Source: Prorocentrum cordatum
Lineage: Eukaryota > Sar > Dinophyceae > Prorocentrales > Prorocentraceae
Direction: 5' to 3'
Length of the DNA stretch: 64,000 nt
NCBI GenBank assembly: GCA_963575745.1
Contig: CAUYUJ010019103.1
Coordinates: forward strand, 112,501 to 176,500
Part shown: positions 35,732 to 45,832 of the stretch, in pieces
Layout of the letters: every line of letters starts with the position of its first letter
Position numbering within the stretch: position 1 is the first letter of the stretch
Notes under the pieces: generated by a model
The model's input: only the letters and a program-made list of their open reading frames with translations
Databases searched by the model: none
Told to the model about the DNA's origin: nothing
Program-made: the position numbers and the translations under genes

Positions 35732-37753
35732 GGGCTGCGTAGTGCTCGTCGCGCCTGCCATCAGCTTTGCCGCGCGCACGCTGATCCTGCAGCGCCCCCC
35801 CCCCACTCGCTTGCACCGGTGCCCTCCTCCTCCTCCTCCTCCTCCTTCATCTCCTTCTCCTCTCCCTCCTACCTATGGTGGTGGTGGTGGTGGAACATCT
35901 GCCCGTTACTATGTTTTTGCCGCAGTCGGGGTGCTTGCCACGACGCCGATGCGGGCCCCGTGTGCTCTTCCCGTGCGCACGTGCCGAGCCCTTCCTCGCA
36001 CGGGGCCCGTCCCAGGAGGGCGGGGTGCGCCTCCGCAGCGCGCGTGCGGCCGCGCATCCGTCGGCCGGCCCTGTGCGGTCCACCCGGATGCGGGCCTCGG
36101 AACATAGCGACGACGTGTGCCACATGCAGCGGTGAACGCCTCCCCCTCCCCCTAAGGTTCAAAGTTGGCGGTGGGTCTGGTGAGTTGCACTTCGACCGCA
36201 GTCCCCCCCCGCGCGTGCCCAGTTTGAGTTCGGGGGAGCGGGGGAGTGTGCACTGATTAATCCCCCGACTGTATAGTAAGGCTGACGCGCTTCCCAAGGG
36301 TACCCTTGCATCCTTACGTCTTAGATCATCTTCGGTCCGTCGTCAACCACTTTCGATGGCCAGCCCCGCTCGAAGAGTCTCGGCATGGGCGTCCTGGGCC
36401 GTCGCATCCTTACCGCGCATTCTTACTATATGCGCTGACTGTACTCGCTTCTCATCACGAGACATCCTGGGGCAGACTCTGGCTGAAGCGAACGTAGAGC
36501 CGGGAGCGCTGTTTCCCCGAGACAGCGGCGCGGGTCTATTGGTTCATCTTTGGGCGTGCGTGAGGCTTCCGTTCTGTTGTTCCGGTTTGCGAGACAGGTC
36601 AGGTATCCAAATGGGGTTGTTGTATTTTTGATTTTGTGCGAGGTTTGCTCGCAACAATGACGTACCAATCCCGAATTTCCACCTGTCCCCCTGGCCCAGA
36701 AATCGAAAAGTGAAGGTTCCTGGCTGGTTATGCCATGTGTGTTCTGTTGAGTTAAATTCGGATTGTGTTTAGCCCTATGGGACTCTTTCGTTTCATTCAC
36801 ATCATATGGGCGCCGCTAGGCTTCCTGGGACTTGGTTTTTTGGGGGCCTTCTTGGACCTCGAAGAGGCCTGAGCCGTCTTGACGCTCCTTTTGAGGCAAT
36901 GTGGGGCCTCGTTTGGAACCCTCTTGGGGTTGTCTTGAGTGTATGTGTAGGCCCTCGTGGGCTCTTCTTTGTCCGACCTTGGCGCTCCAGGGTCAGCTCG
37001 TAGCCCTTGGGCCCTACCGTGAGTGGGATCGTGGCCCTTGGGGGAGAAGATGATTCGTGGCCCTGGGAGCGCGAGAAGTTCTTGCGCTATACACGGGATC
37101 GGGGCCCTGGCAACGGGATTCCTTTGCATTTTCCGATGAGTCGTGATCCTCGGAGGAATGGTCCTTCGTATTTTGCAACGGCTGGTGCAGTCCAGAAATC
37201 GAAAGACATCCCTGTCAGATTTGTGTAAGGTACTTCTTGAGGTGATGGTTTGGAACCTGTAAAATGGGCACCTGCAGGGTTCACCAGGAGAGCGGTACTA
37301 TCAGAGTGATGGAGCCGAGCTGTCTTGCGTAGCCCCTGGTGCGTGGCTGCGGGGAGCTTCCGCGATACGGATACTTGGGCTCTTTGTTAGAACTGATCGA
37401 TACTGTTGAGGGTTGAGGACACGGATGCGGCTGGCCCTGTGTTTCCGCACATGAGTTGTTTCTCGGATGAGCCAGACTGGACAACGGCATGTCTCGAGGA
37501 CTTCCTTACGCGGGAGAAAAGCAGTCGGCTCGGGGGACACTCGAATCCGTGCGTCCGACATTTCCTGAGTGTGTCGATCGATCCCAAGGGGCCTGAGTGC
37601 TTCAAGGAGTCTCACCTTCAGCGCCAACGTTCTTCAGTGCTTGAAAGTTTCTCCACCCTTTCAAGGGTTCATCCCCTTTCTCCCTGCTGCTGTTGCTGTT
37701 CCTCATCCTTATCTCTTTATCCCTCCTCCTCCTGACATTCCTTCTCCTTGTTA

Positions 37754-38663
37754 ATAACTTCTCCCTGTCGCACCCCGAGGCCAGTTTTTAGGGCGGGCCG
37801 GGCGTTTCGCCTGAGACCTCCTCACCATTCCCGACTCTGCAGCGTAAACATTGGCAACAGTTTCACATATGGACGGCGGGTGGTTTTCAAACTGAGGCTC
37901 TCGCCGTGGCGCCGCGCACACTGCTCTTAGACAGTTGCAAGAGTTTCACGGGTTGAGGGCGAGTGGTTTTCAAAACGTGGCTCTCGCCCTGACGCCGCGC
38001 ACATTCGTTCTGAACGTTAGCAAGAGTTTCACCGATTGAGGGCGAGTGGTTTTCAAAGTGTGGCTCTCGCCTTAGCGCCGCGCACATTCGTTCTATCCAA
38101 TTTCAAGAGCTTCACGGATTGAGGGCGAGCCGTTTTCAAAATTTGGCTCTCGCGTTAGCGCCTCGCACATTCGTTTTCAAACTTTACAAGAGTCTCGCGG
38201 ATTGAGGGCGGGCCGTTTTCGAAGTGTGGCTCTCGCCTTAGCGCCGCGCGCATTCGTTTTCAAATTTTCCCAGAGTTTCACGGATTGAGGGCGGGTCGTT
38301 TTCGAAATGTGGCTCTCGCCTTAGCGCCGCGCACATTCGTCTTCAACATTTGCAAGAGTTGTGTTTTTTCTTGGAAGGATGCAGGCTTATGAGGGTGCAC
38401 AAGCTACATTGATTCGCAGTGTTCAGGTCCCTGGAATAGCGTTCTGGCATGATTCAGGCTCGTGAAGACGCAACAGTCAGGTTGATCCGTGCCGTTGTCA
38501 TCCCGAGAACAATGTTTTGGTATGCTTCAGGGTCTTTAAACAGTCGTCTTCCAACGAGGCGGTTCCCTCAGTAAAAATCAATCGTTATAGGGGCCTGTGA
38601 AGAGGGAGCTTGGAGGGAGGGTTTATTCCGACATCGTTGAAGTCTCTTGGGTTTACACTGGTC
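37754..38663 (+). repeat. 83-bp satellite family, copy 2 (best preserved)
   Basis: ATAACTTCTCCCTGTCGCAC at the left end, GGGTTTACACTGGTCC at the right. Six satellite units are exactly 83 bp apart: the word GGCTCTCGCC starts at about 37896, 37979, 38062, 38145, 38228 and 38311. Each unit reads GTTTCACGGATTGAGGGCGG, TTTTCAAA, GTGGCTCTCGCC, TTAGCGCCGCGCACATTCG. A unique 300-bp part follows, then TCC triplets (38670-38716). Confidence 0.95.
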
Positions 38664-38669
38664 CACCTC

Positions 38670-39170
38670 TTCCTCCTCCTCCTCCTCCTCCTCCTCCTCC
38701 TCCTCCTCCTCCTCCTCTCCTTCCCTCCTCTCCCTCCCACCTCCCTCCCTCCAGAGACCCCTGGCTCCGCGGGTGGCGGAGGTTGTACAGTCAACCCGCA
38801 GAGCAAGGATGAGTCGCTTTCCAAGGCTACCCTGGCATCCCTGCCCCGTCGGCCCATCCTTAGCTGCTCTCGCTGGCCAACCTCGTTCGAAAAACGTTCA
38901 CATTGCCCGCCAAGGCCCTTGCATCCTTACCGCACATCCTCACTATATGTTCCGCGCATCCTCACTATGCGGGCTGACTGTAAGTCGTGCGCCGCCCCGC
39001 GGAGCCCCCACCCACAGAGACCGAGAACGGCTCGCTGCCCAGGCCAGTGTTGCAGGGCCCCGCAAGGACCCGCCCTCCCCTACATGCTCCTCTTGCGCTT
39101 CCCCCTCCCTGTCTCCTCCCTCCTCCTCCCCCTCCCTCCCCCTCCCTTGTCCTCCTCCTCCTCCTCCTCC
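38670..39170. repeat. TCC tracts around a short unique stretch
   Basis: CTCC triplets at 38670-38716 and 39090-39180 with unique DNA between; this was the target region into which the LINE inserted. No gene is recognised. Confidence 0.8.
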
Positions 39171-39185
39171 TCCTCCCTCCCGCCA
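39171..39185. repeat. Target-site duplication, 5' copy
   Basis: TCCTCCCTCCCGCCA, 15 nt, identical to 45739-45753. It ends directly at the first base of the spliced leader. Confidence 0.85.
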
Positions 39186-39207
39186 GCCGTAGCCATTTTG
39201 GCTCAAG
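39186..39207 (+). other. Genomic copy of the dinoflagellate spliced leader
   Basis: All 22 positions match the conserved dinoflagellate leader (G at the variable first base, then CCGTAGCC, ATTTTGG, CTCAAG). It is not a spliced-leader RNA gene: no GT donor follows (the next bases are GCAATG) and it is the 5' edge of the LINE insertion. The first ATG is 3 nt after it (39211). Confidence 0.97.
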
Positions 39208-39374
39208 GCAATGAACCGTCCCGACGACCGCGAGTCTTTCGGGGCGACCTCAGAGCGCGAGGGAGGTTCCGCTTTGAGGCCACTCTCCAATCCAGTCCAA
39301 TCAATTTCAGGGGATCCCGATCCCGACAGAAGTTGCCTGTCGGTCCAAGCCCCTTCGCCAGCAGAGTCGAAGCC

Positions 39375-40001
39375 ATGGTGCCGAGCCCTGCGGTGTTGCG
39401 CGGCCCGCGCAAGCCGCACTGGGGCTGCAGCCGCTGTGGCCGAGCGGCCAACTGGGCGAGCCGAATCACACGCTTGTGCGGCGCCAGCGCGCCGATGCGT
39501 GTGGTGGCCGCCGCTCGGGAGGCAGATAAAGCAGCAGCAGCAGCATGCACTCCGTCCAAGAAAGTTGGTGGCTCAGGCTTGCGCCCGTCACCAGCCCCAT
39601 GGAGCGCCGAGCTCAAGTACATTCAGCAGATGGAGCAGCGCCTCAAGGCCACAGAGGCGGAGCTTCGCAAAGTCAAGGGTGGCAACAGTGTCAAGTCGCA
39701 AGAAGAAGCAGCTGCTGCTCAAGACCCAACTCAGGCTAAGCGTGCCAACGTTCTCAAGCAGATCGAGGTGTATGAGAAGGTCGTCAGGGACACTGCCGAG
39801 TTTGGCGGCGCCGTGCACGACGCGAACAAGGCTGCGCTCGAAGACCTTCGGGCTCAGGCCAAGGCGCTGCGGCCCCCCGTTACAGCGCACACGACGGCGA
39901 TGCAGAAGCTTGAGAAGTCCAAGCAGCAGCTGGTCAGGCAGCAGAGCGAGCTGGAAGAGTTGCAGCGCAAGATGGCGCAGCTTCAACAAGACATCAGGTA
40001 A
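39375..40001 (+). pseudogene. LINE N-terminal part: zinc finger and coiled coil
   Basis: Starts MVPSPAVLRGPRKP, then HWGCSRCGRAANWASRITRL and CG, a zinc finger of W-x-C-x2-C type like those of other dinoflagellate LINEs and of RanBP2 fingers, with one of the last two Cys apparently lost. From about codon 75 a long coiled coil: YIQQMEQRLKATEAELRKVK, LEKSKQQLVRQQSELEELQR. It probably binds element RNA (inference). The frame stops at TAA 39999, but the sense continues in the next frame (KESAIIAKTSEVKILQQEVA), so an indel lies at about 39995-40002. The ATG at 39211, 3 nt after the leader, opens another frame; the true start cannot be decided here. Confidence 0.7.
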
Positions 40002-40465
40002 AGAGAGCGCAATCATCGCCAAGACGTCCGAGGTCAAAATTCTGCAGCAGGAGGTTGCCGAGAGTGCGGCCAAGCTCAACCCGCAGCAGCCCTCGACCAA
40101 CGTCAAGGATGAGGCGCTTGACGAAGAGACGTTCAAGCTGGATACGGAGAGCGAAGAGGTCAAAGCCGTGCCAGAGCTCGTTGAGTTCTACGCCAAGTTC
40201 TCAGCCGATCCCGTGTTTGCCAAGTACCAGCAATTCATTCGAGAGAAGTACAAGAACAAGGATGTGCCCATGCCGCAGGCGGAGCAGCAGCAACCTCCAC
40301 CCGCAGCGGGCACGGACGCCAGCAACAAGCGTGGCACCGAAGACGAGCTCAACTTACATGAAGCTCAAGAATTGTGGAACGACTTGCAGAGTACCGCAGC
40401 CCAAGGCGACGAGGCCACCAAGCTGCTCGAGCTTACCAACAAGATCCACAAAACCAAGAGGAGTC
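40002..40465 (+). pseudogene. LINE linker part after first frameshift
   Basis: Frame +1 relative to the preceding part: SAKLNPQQPSTNVKDEALDE, VPELVEFYAKFSADPVFAKY and HEAQELWNDLQSTAAQGDEA, charged and helical, an extension of the coiled-coil region. Near 40460 sense moves to the next frame again (ALIMVLQVSARLAPN). Confidence 0.55.
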
Positions 40466-41617
40466 ACACTCGCAGCCCTGATCATGGTGCTCCAGGTCAG
40501 TGCGCGACTAGCTCCTAACACGCTCATCGCCAACCTCCAAGGTCAGAGGATCGACGAAGGAGGAGATGGCACACGCAGTTCCAGTTCTGGGCCGACTTCG
40601 ATGAGCTCGGCTTCGCCAGTTCAGATTTTTGCTGCTTCTGCCATTGGTGGAAGTACTGCAACAGATGGGAATGGTCAGTCTGATACAGGATGCAGGCCAC
40701 ATGCCAATGATCTCAGCATCGGTGTTCCCTGGGCCTTGGGGGTCTCTGGGCACTCCTCGTCTGCGGCCACGATGCCGCCGTTGCTGGAAGCCGCTCGCGC
40801 CAACTGGCAGTCAGGTGCGCAGCCTCAGTCCAACGCCAGTCGAGATCAGCTTCCAAGAGTGAGCAGCCCCAGAGTGTGTGGTGGTCGCAGTCAGGCTCCA
40901 GCTACTTCTGAGAGCGCGCTGCAGATGCATTTGATTGAGACCTTCATCAACGCCAACCAGGGTCGCAATACTTTAAAGAAGCGAGTCAAAGCAAGCAAGG
41001 CGAAGATCATCTTGGCTCAAGAGATCGGATACTTCGCCCATGATGTGGAGGAGCTCTACAGCTTCGCCGCCAAGATGGGTTGGTCAGTTATCGCGCTGCC
41101 AGGAGCTCCCGCAGCAGGACACCTTCCCACGGCAGGCGTCGCAGTATTTGCTCGCAATGGTATTGGTCTGCGCTGGTCACCTGCATCTAATACGTCGGAG
41201 ATAGTTGCACATAGAGGGCAGCACATTCAAGTGGGCGCACCAGGCTGGCCGACCCTGAGTATATTCAACATCTACCTCTACACGTGTGAGGGCATGACAG
41301 TCAGGAACGCGGCCATTCTTGCCAAAGTTGGAGAAGAGATGGCGGGACTCACCCATCCAGCGCTCATTGGAGGCGACTGGAACATGAGTACAGATATCGT
41401 TGAGGAGTCGACTTTTCCGCTTCATGCGCATGTGGAGATCACAGCGCCGAAAGAGGTCACTTGTCGCACTCCAGCTTCGTCATCCACGATTGACTACTTC
41501 GCGCTGAGTGAGGCCGCTACGTTACTTTTTCGTACCGTCACGGTGGACGCCGAGTGGCACATCAAGCCGCATAGGCCAGTTCACCTGCACATGGCGGCAG
41601 TTGGCAAGTCCCTGTAA
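40466..41617 (+). pseudogene. LINE endonuclease domain (apurinic type)
   Basis: Endonuclease/exonuclease/phosphatase fold that nicks target DNA to prime reverse transcription. About 150 residues of Ser/Gln-rich linker come first; the domain begins near HLIETFINANQGRNTLKKRV (40925). Visible motifs: ILAQEIGY with the catalytic Glu (about 41009), IFNIYLYT (41262), LIGGDWNMS, the GDxN block (about 41363), and STIDYFALS (about 41484). The last block, usually SDHxP, reads PHRPVHLHM (about 41568), so its Asp is missing. The frame ends at TAA 41615, but the same frame goes on as reverse transcriptase, so this is a single in-frame stop. Confidence 0.8.
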
Positions 41618-43395
41618 GTCTTGACCTACGGCGCGGCACCGAAGTTGTCACCCGTTGTCCCCGAATGCCCTCGCTTGCCAGAAGATCCCTGGACTCTGAC
41701 TGCTAGGTATGCTGATGAGGCGTTGGTTCTAGTTAAAGAAGCACGGCCAGTTGCAGCGTGGGGTCTTCTAACGTTGGCATGGGGTCAGTTCGTCGAGCAA
41801 GCAGCCCGGCGCATTGCTCATATTACTGGCTCAGAGGTTAAAGATTACGGCGCTTACTCCAAATTCCTTCAGCCAAGATGGGTTGACATCCGCTACGAGC
41901 TGAAGGACGCCCCTGGAATCCAAGCGCGCGCAGATGGATGGAAATGGCTTTCTGATATGATGGCAACAATCGCTCACCTGCGTGAAAGCCGTCAGCCCGA
42001 GGAGATTAGCAAGATGCAAGACGAGATTCTCCTCCTGCAGTCATCTGCATGCCCTGGGCAAGGCTTAAATCGCAGGTTGGATGCAAGCGTCGAGCAGGCA
42101 CGTCGAGTCGTCAGCAGTCAATTTCACGCAGATGCTATACGTGAGTTGCAAGACGAGTGGCAAGATTATATTGATCAAGCGTTTCAGGAAGCCGACAGAG
42201 ACAGTCAAACGAGATGGAAAGATTGGTGTCGACAAGCCAGCGCTGGAGGGCTTCGGGGCCTTCATAGACTGACGCAAGTTCGACAAGTACAGGCTCCCAC
42301 CACAGTTGTAACTAGTACTGGGAAGTATTCAGCTCATCCTCATGAGATTGTAGCTGCTATGGAAGCTGAATGCAAATCGATATGGCGAAGTTCCACGGAG
42401 GCCCCTAGAGCTTGGATTCCCGACAGAAGTTCTCATCGGCGAGCGGAACCAGAGGATATCCGCAGAGCCGCTCGCACCTTTCCAAGCACTACGTCATTTG
42501 GTCTCGACGGGCTTCATCCACGACATCTGTTGCATCTCAGCGACGATGCATTGCGAGTGCTGGCAGTACTGTACGAAGCTATGGAATCACTTGGGATGCT
42601 TCCCAAGCAACTGGTATGGATTCTCATGCCTATGCTGCCAAAACCTCAGGGAGGCCACCGTCTCATTATCTTGTACGCGTCGGCCTACCGCGTTTGGCAA
42701 AGGATGAGGAGATGCGAATCTGACGATTTGATGAACGTGCTGGACAGAAAATGTTGGGGCGCTGGCAAAGGTCGAAGTCCAATCGACAGCGCGTGGAAGT
42801 TAGCAGCCCGAACAGAAGCTAGCACAGCCTCAGGTCGTTTATCTGTCACGCTTATCGCAGATTACTCAAAGTATTACGATAATATCGAGTTGAAGCAGCT
42901 GCGGCAGAAGTTTATTCGCTTCGGAGCGGCCATGGCATCAGTCAAGCTCACCTACAACACCTGGCGTGCGCCGAGACTGACCCGACTGCTGCAGCATCGC
43001 GGCAATCAACTTGGACATGCAGAGTATGGTATTCCTGCTGGCTGCGGGGTGGCTGACATAGCCATTAAAGTGCACGCCGTCGAGCAGTACGATTATTATG
43101 TGGCACTCCATCCCTTAGTTGACTTCGCCAGCTACATTGACGACTCGAGCATGGGAGTCGAACGTGCAGACCGATCTTCAGTCATCTCCCTTGCGGTCGA
43201 AGCTGGCAAGGGTTTCTTGGAGACGGCTGCAGCACTGGGGGCCACTATCAATGAGAAGTTCGCAGTTCTCGCCAACGCGCGGGAACTGGCGGAGGAAGTT
43301 GCTACCAAGCTCGGCTTTTCGGCAGACAAGGCAGTCACAACGGCCACCTATCTTGGGATCAGGCTGCAGGCAGAGTTCGAAAGGCTCCGATCCGA
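41618..43395 (+). pseudogene. LINE reverse transcriptase domain
   Basis: Copies element RNA into DNA at the nicked target. Motifs in order: TSFGLDGLHPRHL (about 42494), MLPKPQGGHRLIILYASAYR (about 42628), LIADYSKYYDNI, motif A with its Asp (42852), GIPAGCGVADIA, motif B (43028), FASYIDDSS, motif C with both catalytic Asp (43125), GATINEKFAVL, motif D (43238), and TYLGIRL (43347). All catalytic residues I can check are intact. The frame directly follows the stop at 41615; no ATG start is expected because it is part of a polyprotein. Near 43395-43415 sense moves to the next frame. Confidence 0.85.
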
Positions 43396-44205
43396 GAACA
43401 CGAGCGAAGATGTTCAAGCGCAAGGCCAAGCACCGACAACGACTTCGTAAGCTAAGACGGTATAAGAGGGCCTTGCCTGAGCTAAAAGAGCAAAGGATTG
43501 GCAAAGTTTTTCGCGCTGGCGCCAGGCCTGCGCTAACTTGCGGAGTGGAGATCTTGGGACTTGACAATGCTGAGTTATTGCAGCTGCGTCGTGATTACTG
43601 CAGGCAGGTCAAACCCTTCCACGGAGGCGTTTCTCTCTCAGCAAAGCTGGTATTATACGGTGACCCCGCTTTACGTCACGCTGTGGCGCCAGCATTGCAA
43701 TGGAGTCGAATGGTTTGGATGGCAGTATCGCAGCCCGACACAGCAGTTGTATCCTTGCAGGTGCTCAAGTCATGGTGGGACAAGGCTTTACTCCACCTTG
43801 ATATTGCAGCACTGGAATGGAAGGATACGCGAGGTCCCCTTGCTCGCGCAGCACTGTGTGTGCACAGAGTTGGTTGGACAATTCAGCCAAGTACAGTTTG
43901 GAAAGATCACCGAGGAGCTGCTATTCCCCTGGAGCAGCTCACACCTGGCATTCTTGAGGATCTCATGGGCAAGGCCATGCAGCGTCGACTTGAGATGACT
44001 TTGGCTGTAGAATGGGGGGCGCCTCCAGGATCTCGAGTTTCGTTTGATTTGATCAGGGCGACAGTTCGTCCCAAGAGCCGTCGTCTCAATAAGCATCAGA
44101 AATTTCTGGTTCGCACGTCGGCGGTGGAAGGTCATTGGACCAGGGAGCGAGCTCGACTCAGAGGTTGCCAGACTGATGGTCGCTGCAAGTGTGGAGCAGC
44201 ATTAT
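43396..44205 (+). pseudogene. LINE thumb/connector region
   Basis: Continues after a frameshift: AKMFKRKAKHRQRLRKLRRY, VFRAGARPALTCGVEILGLD, QVKPFHGGVSLSAKLVLYGD, then ALEWKDTRGPLARAALCVHR. It ends in CKCGA (about 44185), the first half of a Cys-x-Cys...His...Cys knuckle usual before RNase H; its second half, HRLFVC, is in the next frame (about 44216), so an indel lies at 44200-44215. This region is typical for dinoflagellate LINEs; its job is not known to me. Confidence 0.65.
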
Positions 44206-45250
44206 ACGGATCACCACAGGCTGTTTGTGTGCACCTTGCCAGAGGTGATTGCAGCCAGAGCCGAATCTGAGGTGCCAGCTTCTTTTATCCAAGCAGCAAT
44301 TGATCATCAAGATGAGAAGTGCTATACCCAAGGCTGCTTCACCTACGCGGACAGCGACATCCCAGAGCTCGATCCAGGGGTTGAGGCGCACTTAGTCACT
44401 CCAGAAGGTGAAGATATAGATGCAGAACCTGAACAGTTAGCTGAGCAACTTGTACAAGGCGACAGGTTAGAATTCGCAGTTGATGGATCATGCAGCAAGC
44501 CTTCTCTTGTCACTCTTCAGAGAGCTGGGTGGGCTGTGGTGCTGATGAACCCTACGGCTGACACACCAGTTGCAGTCATGTACGGCGCGGTGCCGAGAGC
44601 CATGCCCCAGTCGTCAGCAATGGCGGAGTTCCTGAGCATGGCGTTAGTCGGGCAGATCGCCGACAGTCCTTCGACGGTATATGCAGATTTTATGGCAGTG
44701 GTGAAGGCGGCTCTGAAATCGAAGCAGGAACAGCTGCAGGCCAGGTCAATGTACTCGTGCGTGCAGTTCTTTGGCCACCAGATGCGCGGCTATGATAACA
44801 TCCAGAGCGTCCGCCACGTCAAGGCCCACAAGTCTGGCGAGCAGTACCAGGCGCTCTCGGACGAGGACAGGCGCATCACTGACGCCAATGTGGTCGCCGA
44901 TGTGTTTGCCAAAAAAGCTGCGCTCTTGCACCCGTCCGCTTCTCCTGAGTTCCTTGTGAGAGTTGATGATGCCAGCGCCAACGCCAATTACTTTGTTAAG
45001 TTGTGTGCCCACGTGTTCCCGTGTTTCGAGCAAGAGGAGAGGTTTTCCAGGCTCCCCGTTTTCCCTCGGTCGAGGCACACTATGAAAGAAAACTGGCACG
45101 ACTGGTGTAGGACCACCATTGGCACCCAGTGTAGGAATTGTCTCAGCGTATTGGAGCCAGGCCGAGACAGGCCCATGCTGGGCTGCAGAGGGTTGCCCAA
45201 GTTTTTGAGAGACTTCAGGCAAAATCCCCTGGGCCACCAGTTGCTGTTTC
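44206..45250 (+). pseudogene. LINE RNase H domain
   Basis: Removes RNA from the RNA-DNA hybrid. After the knuckle and an acidic linker the fold has LEFAVDGSCS (about 44467, first Asp), SSAMAEFLSMALVGQI (about 44612, Glu), STVYADFMAVVKAAL (about 44673, Asp), SVRHVKAHKSG (about 44806, His) and DANVVADVFAKKAA (about 44880, last Asp). All five catalytic residues appear present. C-terminal to it, WHDWCRTTIGTQC and CLSVLEPGRDRPMLGCRGLP follow. The frame ends at TGA 45262; sense continues in another frame from about 45250. Confidence 0.8.
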
Positions 45251-45633
45251 CCAGGGGAGCGTGACCAGCTGGAACTGTGCGGGGCCAGCCTGCGCAGCTC
45301 CAGTTTTTGTTTGTTATCTGTGCGGGGCCTGGGCTCAGCAACGTCGGAAAGATAAGCTTCGGTCCCCATGCGTGAAGCCCGCGTCTAAGGGTGACGAAGT
45401 GCTGCGAAATCTCAGAAGGGGAATTGGTCCGCATAAGAGGCTGGCCAAACGCATTGATTCTGTTGCGCCCCTTCAGAGAGTCGCCCCCGACAGCCCAGCC
45501 CTCTTCGAGTTCCACAAGCGTCACTCGATCGAATCCCGATTCTGTTTTGTCCTACGAGGCTCGTATGGCAGCATTGCATGCCCGAATCAAGGCAAAGGAG
45601 GAGGCTGCCCGAGGCGCAGTCCCTTCCCGATAG
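45251..45633 (+). pseudogene. LINE C-terminal zinc motif and end of the coding region
   Basis: TSWNCAGPACAAPVFVCYLC, GAWAQQRRKDKLRSPC and KPASKGDEVLRNLRRGIGPH: a CxxC plus distal Cys arrangement that recurs in the remnant at 28563. Near 45530 sense moves frame again and ends SYEARMAALHARIKAKEEAA before TAG 45631. The last ~105 nt to 45738 are 3' untranslated DNA. Confidence 0.6.
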
Positions 45634-45738
45634 AGCAGCGGCCACTCGCTGTTCGTCCAGTTCCAGGCGGGCACGTGCGTGCCCGTGCTGTCAAGCAGTC
45701 ATGTGACATGGTACTATTGCAGTCATTTAGTCATTTAG

Positions 45739-45753
45739 TCCTCCCTCCCGCCA
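45739..45753. repeat. Target-site duplication, 3' copy
   Basis: TCCTCCCTCCCGCCA, identical to 39171-39185, directly after the ATTTAG end of the LINE. The TCC tract then resumes (45755-45832), as expected of an interrupted microsatellite. Confidence 0.85.
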
Positions 45754-45754
45754 C

Positions 45755-45832
45755 TCTCCTCCTCCTCCTCCCCCTCCTTCTCCTCCTCCTCCTCCTCCTC
45801 CTCCTCCTCCTCCTCCTCCTCCTCCTCCTTAA
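45755..45832. repeat. (TCC)n microsatellite
   Basis: CTC triplets; the continuation of the tract into which the LINE inserted. 45833-46720 is GC-rich without a recognised gene; GCCCTGGGCTTCTTGG near 45999 recurs as GCCCTGGGTTTCTTGG near 51829. Confidence 0.95.

Larger units (their letters stand above)
39186..45738 (+). mobile_element. LINE with spliced leader at its 5' end and 15-bp target-site duplication
   Basis: A 6553-bp non-LTR retrotransposon. The 5' end is an exact dinoflagellate spliced leader (39186-39207) and the 3' end a short tandem of ATTTAGTC-type words (about 45713-45738). TCCTCCCTCCCGCCA flanks both sides. Order of coding parts on the + strand: zinc finger and coiled coil, endonuclease, reverse transcriptase, RNase H, C-terminal zinc motif. 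Because an mRNA gets its leader only by trans-splicing, this copy was made by reverse transcription of a trans-spliced LINE transcript, complete to the cap-proximal end. It carries one in-frame stop and about six frameshifts. It sits inside intron 4 of the zinc finger gene, in a TCC tract. Confidence 0.9.

Noticed and set aside
35741-36120. Second half of zinc finger 1 in ARRACHQLCRAHADP (35745) or RNIATTCATCSG (about 36098)
   Set aside because: Cys spacing is wrong (C-x3-C or RNxxxC) and phases do not fit; the segment at 50588 fits exactly.
39186-39207. Spliced-leader RNA gene
   Set aside because: No GT donor after the leader, no Sm-like site or 5S linkage; the leader sits at the edge of a LINE insertion.
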